Source of the DNA: Paenibacillus xylanexedens
GTDB taxonomy: Bacteria; Bacillota; Bacilli; Paenibacillales; Paenibacillaceae
Direction of reading: 5' to 3'
Length of the DNA: 64,000 bases
Assembly: GCF_001908275.1 (NCBI RefSeq)
Contig: NZ_CP018620.1
Location: 3,286,001-3,350,000 of the forward strand
Numbering within the stretch: the first letter of the stretch is position 1; every line of letters begins with the position of its first letter. The notes under the pieces were generated by a model, which made no database searches, was not told the origin of the DNA, and saw nothing but the letters and a program-made list of their open reading frames with translations. A program made the translations under genes and the position numbers. Positions 8,148-19,400 of the stretch are shown in pieces.

Positions 8148-9917
8148 ATGAAGAAATGGATGAACCAATTATCTCGTCTCGGATTGTTTCCTAAGTTGTT
8201 TCTGGTTATGGTGGTCAGTATTGTCCTCGTTTCTGTACTCATCTTATGGACGACCATTCACATGTCAACCAATCTGTTTACTGAGACGTTCAGTATCACA
8301 AACTCCAAGGTGCTTAATCAGATCAAAACAAATTTTGAATCCTTTAATGAGGCCATTGCTGCCGTATCGAATAATGTGACGCAGAGTGGATCGATCCGAG
8401 GATTCCTGTCCGAAGGAGATGCCGATTCCCTCACGATGGCCAAATCCTTCTATAATATGAGGGAAACGATGGATCGAATTCAATCCATCACAGAATCCTA
8501 CGAAGTTGGGATAACAATTATCGGGATTAATGGACGGAGCTATTCCACGAATCGTGCTCACCTTCAGTTGTCCGTGGATGAATTGAAGCAGGAGCCAATT
8601 ACGATGGAAGCCGCGGAGACGCCGAGTCGTCTTATCTTTGATGTTTACCAAAACGAGGCAACGCTCGGGAGTCAGCAGATGATCTCTGCGACGAAAGCGT
8701 TGACGGACCGAACACGCAGCCGGATATACGGTACGCTCTATGTCACGATGAGAGAAGACATATTCCGGCAATTTTACAGCAGCTTTACAAGTCGTGGCAA
8801 TGATGTGGTCATTATGAATGAAAAAGGTGAGATTGTATCATCGAATCGTGAAGACTGGATCGGAACAACTCAACTGGATTTGCTATCGTATGCCCGGGAT
8901 ATGAACAACAACTCTCCGAGAAGTATTAATGCTCGTGTGATGGATCAGGATAGCGTTGTGTTATCCGAGTATTTACCGTTCTATCGGTTTTATATTGTCA
9001 ATGTAGTGGATAAGGATCTGGCGATGGGTCAACTTATCGACATGAAGACGGTTGCCCTGATCTGTGCAGCTATCGTTGTGGGGGCACTCATCCTTGTGTT
9101 TCTCATCACCAGCCAGATTACCAAGTCACTGCGCAGACTTGTGAAGCAGATGTCCAACATTACAAAAAGTGATCTGGACAACTATATTCCGGTGAGCGGA
9201 AGCTACGAGAGCAGGCAGCTTGGTCATGCTTACAATTACATGCTTGATGAACTGCATGATTATGTGGATCAGTTAGTACAGACACAGCATGAACAACGTA
9301 ACGCAGAGCTTGCGGCATTACAGAGTCAGATTAATCCTCATTTCTTGTACAATACACTTGCATCTGTCAAAGTTCTGGTGCAACAAGGCAACAAAGACAG
9401 GGCTGCGGAGACCATTAACGCATTAATTGGATTGCTGCAAAATACGATCAGTGATGTGAGTCAGACTGTTACGGTGGAACAAGAAGTCGAGAATTTGAAA
9501 AATTATGTCTTCATTAATCACGTCAGATATGGTGGCCGGATTAAAGCAGCTTTCTACGTTGCTCCCGATTGTACACACTATCATGTACCCAAACTGGTGA
9601 TCCAGCCGTTTATCGAGAATGCATTTTTCCATGGATTCATCAAGAAAGAAACGGGTACGATTCATGTCATGGTTTCCAGAGCGGGAGAATCACTCATCTG
9701 TGAGATTATGGACAATGGGGATGGAATTGAAGGACTTATCATGGGAGAAACGTTGCCCAATCCGAAGAACAATCGTCAACTATTCAGCGGTATCGGGATT
9801 CGCAACGTACATGACCGTATTGAGTTATTATATGGTTCACCTTATGGTGTCACCATTATGAGTACGGTTGGGGAAGGAACGAGAGTCACCGTTACACTAC
9901 CTTTAATCACGAATTGA
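8148..9917 (+). CDS. Sensor histidine kinase, YesM-like
   Basis: A 589-residue membrane sensor kinase. One membrane segment near residues 15-37 and another near 300-322 enclose an extracellular dCache-type sensing region. A HAMP domain follows (about 322-375). The phospho-accepting His398 is in 'QINPHFLYN', the signature of the His_kinase/YesM (LytS-like) family. The ATP-binding domain shows 'QPFIENAFFHG' (N box), 'MDNGDGI' (G1) and 'GIGIRNVHDRI' (G2). It is co-transcribed with the response regulator. The signal is unknown; the neighbours suggest a xyloglucan-derived oligosaccharide, possibly sensed with the binding protein encoded next. Confidence 0.93.
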   Translation: MKKWMNQLSRLGLFPKLFLVMVVSIVLVSVLILWTTIHMSTNLFTETFSITNSKVLNQIKTNFESFNEAIAAVSNNVTQSGSIRGFLSEGDADSLTMAKSFYNMRETMDRIQSITESYEVGITIIGINGRSYSTNRAHLQLSVDELKQEPITMEAAETPSRLIFDVYQNEATLGSQQMISATKALTDRTRSRIYGTLYVTMREDIFRQFYSSFTSRGNDVVIMNEKGEIVSSNREDWIGTTQLDLLSYARDMNNNSPRSINARVMDQDSVVLSEYLPFYRFYIVNVVDKDLAMGQLIDMKTVALICAAIVVGALILVFLITSQITKSLRRLVKQMSNITKSDLDNYIPVSGSYESRQLGHAYNYMLDELHDYVDQLVQTQHEQRNAELAALQSQINPHFLYNTLASVKVLVQQGNKDRAAETINALIGLLQNTISDVSQTVTVEQEVENLKNYVFINHVRYGGRIKAAFYVAPDCTHYHVPKLVIQPFIENAFFHGFIKKETGTIHVMVSRAGESLICEIMDNGDGIEGLIMGETLPNPKNNRQLFSGIGIRNVHDRIELLYGSPYGVTIMSTVGEGTRVTVTLPLITN

Positions 9918-9955
9918 ATCGAACCCCGATTCCATTGAATACACTTAAAATCGAG

Positions 9956-9995
9956 ATCCCTCGCTTCTGTTTTCTACAGTGGCGGGGGATTTTCA
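9956..9995 (+). terminator. Terminator after the sensor-kinase gene
   Basis: ATCCCTCGC (9956-9964) pairs with GCGGGGGAT (9982-9990, one G-U), with an inner CTGT/ACAG pairing, followed by TTT. It separates the regulatory pair from the importer genes. Confidence 0.75.
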
Positions 9996-10044
9996 CGTGT
10001 CAGAGGTAAAGTGGGTGAAATCATTTTTGTACTATTTCAAGATC

Positions 10045-10076
10045 AAGAAATTACAAAATCAAAAGAAATTACAAAA
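10045..10076 (+). repeat. 14-nt direct repeat upstream of the sugar-binding-protein gene
   Basis: AAGAAATTACAAAA occurs perfectly at 10045-10058 and again at 10063-10076, 18 bp apart start to start. Direct repeats spaced by nearly two helical turns are what AraC-type regulators bind, so this is a candidate operator for the response regulator at 6582-8129. That link is inference. Confidence 0.55.
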
Positions 10077-10088
10077 AACCAAATTTAA

Positions 10089-10102
10089 TGCAAACGGTTT
10101 CT
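10089..10102 (+). promoter_or_regulatory. cre-like site before the sugar-binding-protein gene
   Basis: TGCAAACGGTTTCT keeps the TG-N-AA-N-CG core of a cre box and differs mainly at the last base. It lies just downstream of the direct repeat, so CcpA could block transcription of the importer. Confidence 0.45.
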
Positions 10103-10260
10103 GTAAAGGTTTTCATTGTGGCAATAAGATGACAAATCCGTACAAAATTATTACTAACGAATGGAGATATGGGAATGATAAGATGAATACATCGAAAGCA
10201 ACCGCTTTCAGAAAACGCAAACAAATTACACACAAAGAGGTCGAAGGGGAGTTGAATGTT

Positions 10261-11553
10261 TTGAAAAAAATGTGGGTATTGATGCTCGTTACAGTACTGC
10301 TGTTGTCCGCATGTTCATCCGGTGGCGGAGGTAAACCCGCTAGTGGTGGTGACGAAAAAACAAACGAAATTACGGTCTGGGCTTGGGACAAAGCTTTTAA
10401 CGTAGCTGCAATGGAAACAGCAAAAGAAGCATATCAAAAAGCAAATCCTGATGTAAAAATTAACATCATTGAATACGCTCAAGCTGATATCATTCAGAAA
10501 CTGAACACAGGTCTTAACTCCGGAACTGCCAGTGGTCTTCCAAACGTAGTTCTGATTGAAGACTATCGTTCACAAAGCTTCTTGAATGCATATCCTGATG
10601 CGTTCAAAGATCTGTCTTCCAGTATCACGGCTTCCGATTTTGCAGATTACAAACTCGGACCAACAGCGTTTGATGGCAAACAATACGGAGTACCATTTGA
10701 CTCCGGCGTTGCTGGTTTGTACTACAGAACAGATCTACTGGAGCAAGCTGGCTACAAAGCAGCTGACCTGCAAGACATCACTTGGGATGACTACATCCAA
10801 ATTGGTAAAGACGTAAAAGCTAAAACAGGTAAAGAGCTTCTTTCTCTTGACCCGAATGACCTTGGTTTGATTCGTATGATGATCCAAACTGCAGGTAAAT
10901 GGTATTCCGCAGAAGATGGTAAAACACCTGACATTGCTAATAATGCTGCTCTGAAAGAAGCGTTTATTACTTACAAAGCAATGATGGATGCCAACATTGT
11001 TAAATTGCACTCTGACTGGAGTCAATTCGTTGCCAACGCCAATAACGGTAGCGTAGCAACAATTCCTACAGGTAACTGGTTCTCACCATCTGTACGTCAA
11101 GAAGCTTCCCAATCCGGTAAATGGGCTATAGCTCCAATACCAAAAATGGCTGGTCAAGCAAACTCTGTTCACGCATCCAACTTGGGTGGTAGCTCTTGGT
11201 ATGTTATGAACAACGTTCCTGGTGCAGATCAAGCAGCTGATTTTGTAGCAAAAACATTTGGTTCTGACAAACAATTGTATCAAGATCTGTTGAACAACAT
11301 CGGCGCAATTGGTACGTACAAACCAGCAGTTGATGGTGACGCGTATGCCAAAGCAGACGAGTACTTCGGCGGACAAAAAATCTTCACAGACTTTGCAAAT
11401 TGGACGAAAGAAATTCCAAGCGTAAACTATGGTATCAACACATATGCCATTGAAGATATTCTGGTAGTAGAAATGCAAGCATTCCTGAACGGTAAATCAA
11501 TCGATGACGTTCTGGCTGATGCACAAAAACAAGCTGAAGCACAATTAAACTAA
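10261..11553 (+). CDS. ABC transporter sugar-binding lipoprotein (family 1)
   Basis: A 430-residue extracellular solute-binding lipoprotein. TTG 10261 is preferred: the GGGGAG ending at 10251 has 9-nt spacing, and the protein then begins with a short basic end, a hydrophobic stretch and the lipobox 'LLLSAC', with the Cys followed by a Ser/Gly linker. Longer in-frame starts upstream would bury the signal peptide. The mature part has the MalE/UgpB-type fold with 'ITVWAWD', 'GVPFDSGVAGLYYRTD' and 'WYVMNN' regions. It captures an oligosaccharide for the two permeases that follow. Its codon choice (many AAA, GCA, GGT) looks like that of a highly expressed gene. No ATPase is encoded nearby, so a shared MsmK-type ATPase is likely. 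Confidence 0.92.
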   Translation: MKKMWVLMLVTVLLLSACSSGGGGKPASGGDEKTNEITVWAWDKAFNVAAMETAKEAYQKANPDVKINIIEYAQADIIQKLNTGLNSGTASGLPNVVLIEDYRSQSFLNAYPDAFKDLSSSITASDFADYKLGPTAFDGKQYGVPFDSGVAGLYYRTDLLEQAGYKAADLQDITWDDYIQIGKDVKAKTGKELLSLDPNDLGLIRMMIQTAGKWYSAEDGKTPDIANNAALKEAFITYKAMMDANIVKLHSDWSQFVANANNGSVATIPTGNWFSPSVRQEASQSGKWAIAPIPKMAGQANSVHASNLGGSSWYVMNNVPGADQAADFVAKTFGSDKQLYQDLLNNIGAIGTYKPAVDGDAYAKADEYFGGQKIFTDFANWTKEIPSVNYGINTYAIEDILVVEMQAFLNGKSIDDVLADAQKQAEAQLN

Positions 11554-11571
11554 GATACCCAAGGTAACTTA

Positions 11572-11653
11572 TAGAACCCTAGGAAACATCGGAGCCGTCT
11601 CCCACGTCCGGCGCAAGTCGAACCGGATATGGCGAGAGGCTCCGTGGGTTCTA
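11572..11653 (+). promoter_or_regulatory. Large hairpin between binding-protein and permease genes
   Basis: Three nested perfect pairings are visible: TAGAACCC (11572-11579) with GGGTTCTA (11646-11653), CGGAGCC (11590-11596) with GGCTCCG (11638-11644), and TCCGG (11607-11611) with CCGGA (11623-11627). There is no T-run, so this is not a simple terminator. Such hairpins commonly protect the 3' end of a binding-protein transcript and reduce expression of the permeases. Confidence 0.7.
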
Positions 11654-11685
11654 CCCATGTTCCATGGAGAGAGAGGAGCCATACT

Positions 11686-12585
11686 GTGAAAGCCATGAAT
11701 ACAGGAGACAGTCTCCAAAAGAAAAATAATTTGACTGGATGGGCTTTTGTTTTGCTGGCTGTTGTCGGGATTGTTGCATTTTACTTCTACCCGATGATTC
11801 AAGCGCTGCTCTTATCGTTCAAGTCTGGTGTAGGAGCCAATCTTGAATTTTCGGGCCTTTCTAACTACAAAAGATTGTTAGTTGATACAACGTTCCGTAC
11901 AGCATTATCGAATACATTTATCTACTTGATTATTCAAGTGCCTGTAATGATTATCCTTGGTTTGTTTATTTCCGTATTGCTGAATGACAGCACACTACGT
12001 TTCCGGAGTTTCTTCCGTACAGCGATTTTCTTGCCTTGTGTAACTTCATTGGTAGCGTACTCTGTTGTATTCAAATATCTGTTCGCACCAGATGGAATGG
12101 TGAATCAATTCCTGATGGGCTTGCACATTATTGGCGATCCAATTCAATGGATCACAGACCCGTTCTGGGCTAAAATTACGATCATAATCGCCGTTACTTG
12201 GCGTTGGACCGGATATAACATGATTTTCTATCTGTCATCCCTGCAAAACATCGATCAATCGATCTATGAAGCTGCAAGAATTGACGGAGCGAATGCTTTT
12301 ACACAATTCTTCAAAATCACTGTACCTTTGCTTAAACCGATTATCCTTTTCACGTCCATCACATCAACGATTGGTACATTGCAAATCTTCGATGAGATCA
12401 TGAATATTACCAAAGGTGGTCCAGGTAATGCGACCATGTCGATTTCACAATACATCTACAACCTTTCGTTCAAATATTCACCGGACTTCGGTTATGCAGC
12501 AACAGTGTCGTATTCCATCGTAATCTTGATTATTGTATTGTCCATCATCCAGTTTAAAGTGGCAGGTGATAATAAAAATGGCTAA
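11686..12585 (+). CDS. Sugar ABC transporter permease (MalF/UgpA type)
   Basis: A 299-residue inner-membrane permease with six predicted membrane segments. The EAA loop that contacts the ATPase reads 'YEAARIDGANAFTQFFKITVP'. GTG 11686 is chosen because AGAGGAG (11672-11678) sits 7 nt upstream; the longer frame from 11629 would run through the intergenic hairpin. It forms the transport channel with the next gene, whose start overlaps its end by 8 bp. The sugar is unknown, probably an oligosaccharide released by the xyloglucanase. Confidence 0.92.
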   Translation: MKAMNTGDSLQKKNNLTGWAFVLLAVVGIVAFYFYPMIQALLLSFKSGVGANLEFSGLSNYKRLLVDTTFRTALSNTFIYLIIQVPVMIILGLFISVLLNDSTLRFRSFFRTAIFLPCVTSLVAYSVVFKYLFAPDGMVNQFLMGLHIIGDPIQWITDPFWAKITIIIAVTWRWTGYNMIFYLSSLQNIDQSIYEAARIDGANAFTQFFKITVPLLKPIILFTSITSTIGTLQIFDEIMNITKGGPGNATMSISQYIYNLSFKYSPDFGYAATVSYSIVILIIVLSIIQFKVAGDNKNG

Positions 12586-13408
12586 AGCTAAAGCAAAACG
12601 GATTTTCACGTATGTGTTCCTAACCATCGTCGCCTTTGTATCCATTTTCCCTTTCTTCTGGATGCTGGTCAGTTCAACAAATGCATCTGTCGATGTTACC
12701 AAGGGTAGACTGCTGCCCGGTTCAGCTTTCATTGATAACTTCAACAAACTGATTGATTCGACAAATCTGGTACAGGCTCTCGGAAACTCGGCGATTATCT
12801 CTGTAATCTCCACTCTCTTGGCACTGTTTATTGGTTCCATGGCAGGTTATGGCTTCGAGGTATATCGCACGAAGTCCCGTGATGTGGTGTTTAATATCCT
12901 GTTGTTGTCCATGATGATCCCGTTTGCAGCGATTATGGTACCATTGTATCGTATGTTTGCAACAATCTCGGGAGTTGCACCGGTTATCGGAATCAACACG
13001 ATGGCAGCAGTGATTCTGCCAACCATCGCAACAGCGTTCTTGATCTTCTTCTTCCGTCAGAACACCAAAATGTTCCCGAAAGACTTGCTGGAAGCTGGAC
13101 GTATTGATGGTTTGAGTGAACTCGGCATCTTCTTGAAGATCTATATGCCAACCATGAAAACAACATATGCAGCGGCAGCAATCATTACATTCATGAGTAG
13201 CTGGAACAACTATCTGTGGCCACTCATTGTATTGCAAACACCTGACCAACAAACGATTCCACTGTTGATCTCAAATCTGGGTGCTGGTTATTCTCCGGAT
13301 TACGGAGTAATCATGACAGCAATCGTGATTGCAACACTGCCTACAGCAATCGTTTTCTTCATTATGCAGAAACATTTTGTTGCAGGTATGGTAGGTTCCG
13401 TGAAGTAA
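12578..13408 (+). CDS. Sugar ABC transporter permease (MalG/UgpE type)
   Basis: A 276-residue inner-membrane permease partnering the previous gene. It has an N-terminal membrane segment ('FVSIFPFFWMLVSS'), a further set of membrane helices, and the EAA loop 'LEAGRIDGLSELGIFLKIYMP'. ATG 12578 lies inside the last codons of the preceding permease (8-bp overlap) with AGGTG at 12564-12568 as ribosome site, indicating translational coupling. A terminator follows. Confidence 0.92.
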   Translation: MAKAKAKRIFTYVFLTIVAFVSIFPFFWMLVSSTNASVDVTKGRLLPGSAFIDNFNKLIDSTNLVQALGNSAIISVISTLLALFIGSMAGYGFEVYRTKSRDVVFNILLLSMMIPFAAIMVPLYRMFATISGVAPVIGINTMAAVILPTIATAFLIFFFRQNTKMFPKDLLEAGRIDGLSELGIFLKIYMPTMKTTYAAAAIITFMSSWNNYLWPLIVLQTPDQQTIPLLISNLGAGYSPDYGVIMTAIVIATLPTAIVFFIMQKHFVAGMVGSVK

Positions 13409-13452
13409 TGAAAACAGCATAATCCGTGCAAATGACGGATGCAGGAAAGAAG

Positions 13453-13490
13453 AGAGGGCGCTGTTATGGCGTACCTCTGTCTTTTTTGTT
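13453..13490 (+). terminator. Terminator after the importer genes
   Basis: AGAGG (13453-13457) pairs with CCTCT (13474-13478), plus an inner CGC/GCG pairing, followed by CTTTTTTG. Confidence 0.75.
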
Positions 13491-13550
13491 TATGTAAAGC
13501 AAAAGGAAATCCAGCGTAAACCTTGAATAAGTCAAACTATAACGTTTTAA

Positions 13551-16613
<3,063 letters not shown>

Positions 16614-16654
16614 GTAAAAGGATCGTACAGAATAAAGAATGTATTCTATAAAGA

Positions 16655-16690
16655 ACAGAGGTCTTCGCTATCGGAGGCCTCTGTTTTGTT
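16655..16690 (+). terminator. Terminator after lacZ
   Basis: A 13-bp stem with two G-U pairs, from ACAGAGG (16655-16661) to CCTCTGT (16678-16684), with a 4-nt loop and T tail. Confidence 0.82.
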
Positions 16691-16783
16691 ATGTCAACGA
16701 ACAGCTTGAGAAGCATTGTATGAAACCGTTCTCTCTCCAACCTCGTAATGTACGAGACAGGAAACATAAGAGGGGGGTTCAAG

Positions 16784-17089
16784 ATGAGTAAAAAAGCAAA
16801 GACAGGTATATGGGTGACGGTGTTGGTCTTCTTGGGCATCATAGTTGGATGTTTCATATGGTATTTCAATACCGCTTCAGGTGAACGTGCACTCAAAACG
16901 ATGAGGTCCAATAACTCGGGTGGCCTGGAGAGGGTTGTTAAAGTGTACAGCAATAATGGTGAATTGATTCAGACCTATGATGGCAAGATTGACGTGGAAG
17001 ATACGGAATACGGCAATAAAGTATTATTTGATCTCAATGGGAAACGTGTTGTGATCTATAATGCAACGATTGTTGTTGAGGAGAAGTAA
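16784..17089 (+). CDS. Hypothetical membrane-anchored protein, 101 residues
   Basis: I do not recognise the family. A basic N-terminus ('MSKKAKTG') is followed by one membrane segment (about residues 9-28, 'IWVTVLVFLGIIVGCFIWYF'), then a soluble part of about 70 residues with short beta-like stretches ('VVKVYSNNGELIQTYDGKI', 'KVLFDLNGKRVVIYNA') that probably lies outside the membrane. ATG 16784 follows AGGGGGG (16771-16777); the frame also extends upstream to 16748. It is followed after 42 bp by another small membrane protein, perhaps in one transcript. Confidence 0.7.
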   Translation: MSKKAKTGIWVTVLVFLGIIVGCFIWYFNTASGERALKTMRSNNSGGLERVVKVYSNNGELIQTYDGKIDVEDTEYGNKVLFDLNGKRVVIYNATIVVEEK

Positions 17090-17131
17090 AGCAAAATTAA
17101 GGAAAAGATATAAGGGTCGGGTGAGATTTTT

Positions 17132-17413
17132 ATGGTGGATATGTACCTCATAATCCTAGTTGCTATCTTGGGAATGATCCTGTTCTATAGCTTGATCGCT
17201 TATTTCTTGATTCGTTTCATTTCGATAAAAGCTTTCAAGCTGACGTTAACCAAATATGAAATGATGGAGATTATGACTTGGCTCGCCGTGCTGTTTATTA
17301 CCTTCATGATGATTAAGAATGGTTCAATAAATCTTCTCTTGCCGGTTGTTTTACTTATCATTCCATTGATCAATTTGCGAAGGTCTAATCGGAAGCATCG
17401 AGAGATGAATTAG
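17132..17413 (+). CDS. Hypothetical small membrane protein, 93 residues
   Basis: Unknown function. Two or three hydrophobic segments are visible: residues 4-30 ('YLIILVAILGMILFYSLIAYF'-like), 48-61, and 65-80, with a basic C-terminal tail ('RRSNRKHREMN') that should be cytoplasmic. The ribosome site is weak (GGGTGAG about 10 nt upstream). It follows the 101-residue membrane protein, and a terminator comes 47 bp after its stop. I see no homology-bearing motif. Confidence 0.6.
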   Translation: MVDMYLIILVAILGMILFYSLIAYFLIRFISIKAFKLTLTKYEMMEIMTWLAVLFITFMMIKNGSINLLLPVVLLIIPLINLRRSNRKHREMN

Positions 17414-17459
17414 TATAGCTTCCTGAGTTTGGTAATACACAAGGATGATAAACATTAGG

Positions 17460-17502
17460 AAAGGTTGACAGACGGAGTTTACATCACCAGTCAGCCTTTT
17501 TT
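17460..17502 (+). terminator. Terminator after the small membrane proteins
   Basis: AAAGGTTGAC (17460-17469) pairs with GTCAGCCTTT (17490-17499, one G-U), merging into a T-run. Confidence 0.75.
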
Positions 17503-17546
17503 AGTTTCATTACGAATGTTGAAAATGAACAAGGAGGAGTTTAGTG

Positions 17547-17981
17547 GTGATTCTGGGCAGATCAACTGACACTTCAGGTTTAACGCAGGTTGCCAATCTT
17601 TCGGATGAGTTGCAGTCTGTTTTTGATCAAGCAGAAAGCAAATATAAAATAGTCGATATTGAACTCTTCTTTGTTTTCAGGTGTCTTCCTGAAGAATATG
17701 AGAGAAGGTCCACGGCCAGGCATGTGAAGAAGGAGAATGTCATCTATTTTGATCTGGTGGTCAGTGAGGATCGTTATAAGACATTAAGCAAAAGCAAACA
17801 ACGGTATGCGTTAAGCCATGAGTTTTATGTTTTTATGAGTGAAAAGATCCAGAAATACAAGATTGAACATTTAAAAGTGAATGAGTTTATCGCAGATATG
17901 GGCATGTGGCTGAGGGAGATCGGATGGTTGCAGACCGAAGAGCAAGCCGACATAAGTGAATTTGAAGAAAAGTATAACTAG
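17547..17981 (+). CDS. Hypothetical protein, 144 residues
   Basis: Not recognised. A soluble, charged protein without signal peptide or membrane segment; aromatic and acidic patches ('IELFFVFRCLPEEYERR', 'EFIADMGMWLREIGWL') suggest an alpha/beta cytoplasmic fold. Two adjacent GTG codons (17544, 17547) are possible starts; the AAGGAGGAG at 17531-17539 favours 17547. It stands alone between two terminators, so it is a one-gene transcript. It could be an immunity or antitoxin-type protein, but nothing in the sequence proves that. Confidence 0.65.
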   Translation: MILGRSTDTSGLTQVANLSDELQSVFDQAESKYKIVDIELFFVFRCLPEEYERRSTARHVKKENVIYFDLVVSEDRYKTLSKSKQRYALSHEFYVFMSEKIQKYKIEHLKVNEFIADMGMWLREIGWLQTEEQADISEFEEKYN

Positions 17982-18006
17982 CAAAATAAATTAAAACATA
18001 AACAAC

Positions 18007-18038
18007 AAAAAGAAGCCCTCTTTCGAGAGCTTCTTTTT
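18007..18038 (+). terminator. Terminator after the 144-residue protein gene
   Basis: AAAAGAAGC (18008-18016) pairs with GCTTCTTTT (18029-18037), with an inner CTC/GAG pairing around TTTC; ends in a T-run. Confidence 0.8.
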
Positions 18039-18283
18039 CATGGGAGAGGAGAAACCGGACGAAGAGCTTATGGGGAAACGTAAGTCTTCTCCGCGGTTGT
18101 CTACGACACTTGTGATGTCGATAATTATAGAATCGCCCGATTGTTTCCTTTTTATACATATGCGTCAACAATTCGTCAACAATTTTCCAAGGGAAATGAA
18201 GACCGCACATTTTTCAAACCGAACCCGAATGTGGTACGATAGTCGTATCAATAAACTTACATAGAGAAAAGGTGACTCGTCAA
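18039..18283 (+). promoter_or_regulatory. Upstream region of rsmD with an 11-bp tandem repeat
   Basis: No gene is supported here. CGTCAACAATT occurs twice back to back at 18163-18184. TACGAT (18236-18241) could be a -10 box for rsmD, without a clear -35. AAAAGGTGA near 18267-18275 is the likely ribosome site. Confidence 0.35.
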
Positions 18284-18892
18284 GTGAGAGTGGTATCTGG
18301 GAGTGCAAAAGGCAGGCCGCTGAAGGCTGTTCCTGGCACGGGTACGCGGCCAACCACCGACAAGGTGAAGGAAGCGTTATTTAGCATGGTTGGTCCTTAT
18401 TTTGAGGGCGGCACAGCATTGGATCTGTTTGCAGGCAGTGGAGGTCTCGGTATTGAGGCGCTGAGCCGCGGCATGGACAAGGCTGTTTTTGTTGATTTGG
18501 AATCGAAAAGTATTGAAGTCATCCGCATGAATCTGAAGGCAACCAAGCTGGAAGACCAGGCGGCCGTATATCGTAATGATGCAGGTCGAGCATTGAAGGC
18601 ACTCGCCAAGCGAGGCACAACGTTTGATCTGGTGTTTCTCGACCCGCCATATAGCATGAAGAACGGGCACGAGTTAATGCTGACCATGCACGAACTGGAA
18701 CTTTTGGAACCCGAAGCAACCATCGTGCTTGAATATGAATCCAAACATGATTACCCTGAGCAATTCGGCCCGTTTGAACAAACGCGCAAGGCTTTGTATG
18801 GGGAGACGGCAGTATCCATCTATTATTATGCGCCTGAAGCAGTTGAAGATGGAGAATCCATTACACCGGAAGAGGAGGCTCCTCATGACTGA
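18284..18892 (+). CDS. rsmD: 16S rRNA (guanine(966)-N(2))-methyltransferase RsmD
   Basis: A 202-residue SAM-dependent methyltransferase that modifies G966 of 16S rRNA during 30S assembly. Visible motifs: N-terminal '[15 protein letters not shown]', '[13 protein letters not shown]', SAM-binding '[19 protein letters not shown]', and catalytic 'LVFLDPPY'. The C-terminal 15 residues are acidic. GTG 18284 gives the family's usual 'MRVVSGS' beginning and 8-nt spacing from AAAGGTGA; GTG 18272 in frame is the alternative. It overlaps coaD by 8 bp, the usual Firmicute pairing. Confidence 0.93.
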   Translation: MRVVSGSAKGRPLKAVPGTGTRPTTDKVKEALFSMVGPYFEGGTALDLFAGSGGLGIEALSRGMDKAVFVDLESKSIEVIRMNLKATKLEDQAAVYRNDAGRALKALAKRGTTFDLVFLDPPYSMKNGHELMLTMHELELLEPEATIVLEYESKHDYPEQFGPFEQTRKALYGETAVSIYYYAPEAVEDGESITPEEEAPHD

Positions 18893-19400
18893 AATGATAC
18901 ATCGACAGGAACGGATCGCCGTATATCCTGGAAGTTTTGATCCCGTAACGATGGGGCATCTGGATATTATCGCCAGAGCGTCGAAGCAATTTGATCGCGT
19001 CATTGTGGCTGTGTTGAACAATATGAGCAAAAATCCGCTGTTTACGGTGGAGGAACGCAAGGAACTGATTACGGAAGTAACCCGCCATCTACCGAATGTC
19101 GAAGTGGACAGTTTCCGCGATCTGACAGCCAATTACGTCCGGCAAAAGGAAGCTCAGGTCATCGTTCGTGGTATACGCTCGGTAACTGATTTTGAATACG
19201 AGTTGCAATTGGCGTCGACCAATAGCAAGTTGAACCCGGATGCGGAAACGATATTTATGATGACGAATCCCAAGTATTCCTATTTAAGTTCCAGCATCGT
19301 CAAAGAAATCGCTCATTATCATGGAGATGTTACAGATCTTGTCTCACCTGAAGTGGAAGCTGCGCTCCGTCAGAAAATCAGCGAGAAAACCGGCGGTTAA
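18885..19400 (+). CDS. coaD: Phosphopantetheine adenylyltransferase
   Basis: A 171-residue enzyme that adenylates 4'-phosphopantetheine, the penultimate step of coenzyme A synthesis. The nucleotidyltransferase signature '[15 protein letters not shown]' contains the T/HxGH motif, with 'VVRGIRS'-type ('[14 protein letters not shown]') and C-terminal '[11 protein letters not shown]' motifs. AGAGGAGG (18871-18878) is placed for ATG 18885, overlapping the rsmD end. The N-terminus ('[16 protein letters not shown]') is slightly longer than in B. subtilis. Its 3' end overlaps the convergent ylbJ gene by 23 bp. Confidence 0.95.
   Translation: MTEMIHRQERIAVYPGSFDPVTMGHLDIIARASKQFDRVIVAVLNNMSKNPLFTVEERKELITEVTRHLPNVEVDSFRDLTANYVRQKEAQVIVRGIRSVTDFEYELQLASTNSKLNPDAETIFMMTNPKYSYLSSSIVKEIAHYHGDVTDLVSPEVEAALRQKISEKTGG

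Noticed and set aside
9979..10260. Long N-terminal extension of the sugar-binding protein
   Set aside because: The frame is open, but the extension would put about 90 residues before the lipoprotein signal, and it crosses the previous terminator and the operator repeats; TTG 10261 has the right ribosome site.
11629..11685. Longer start of the first sugar permease
   Set aside because: It runs through the right arm of the intergenic hairpin, and a well-spaced ribosome site points to GTG 11686.
18040..18264. Possible 74-residue gene before rsmD
   Set aside because: No ribosome site, unlikely composition, and it overlaps the promoter region and a tandem repeat.
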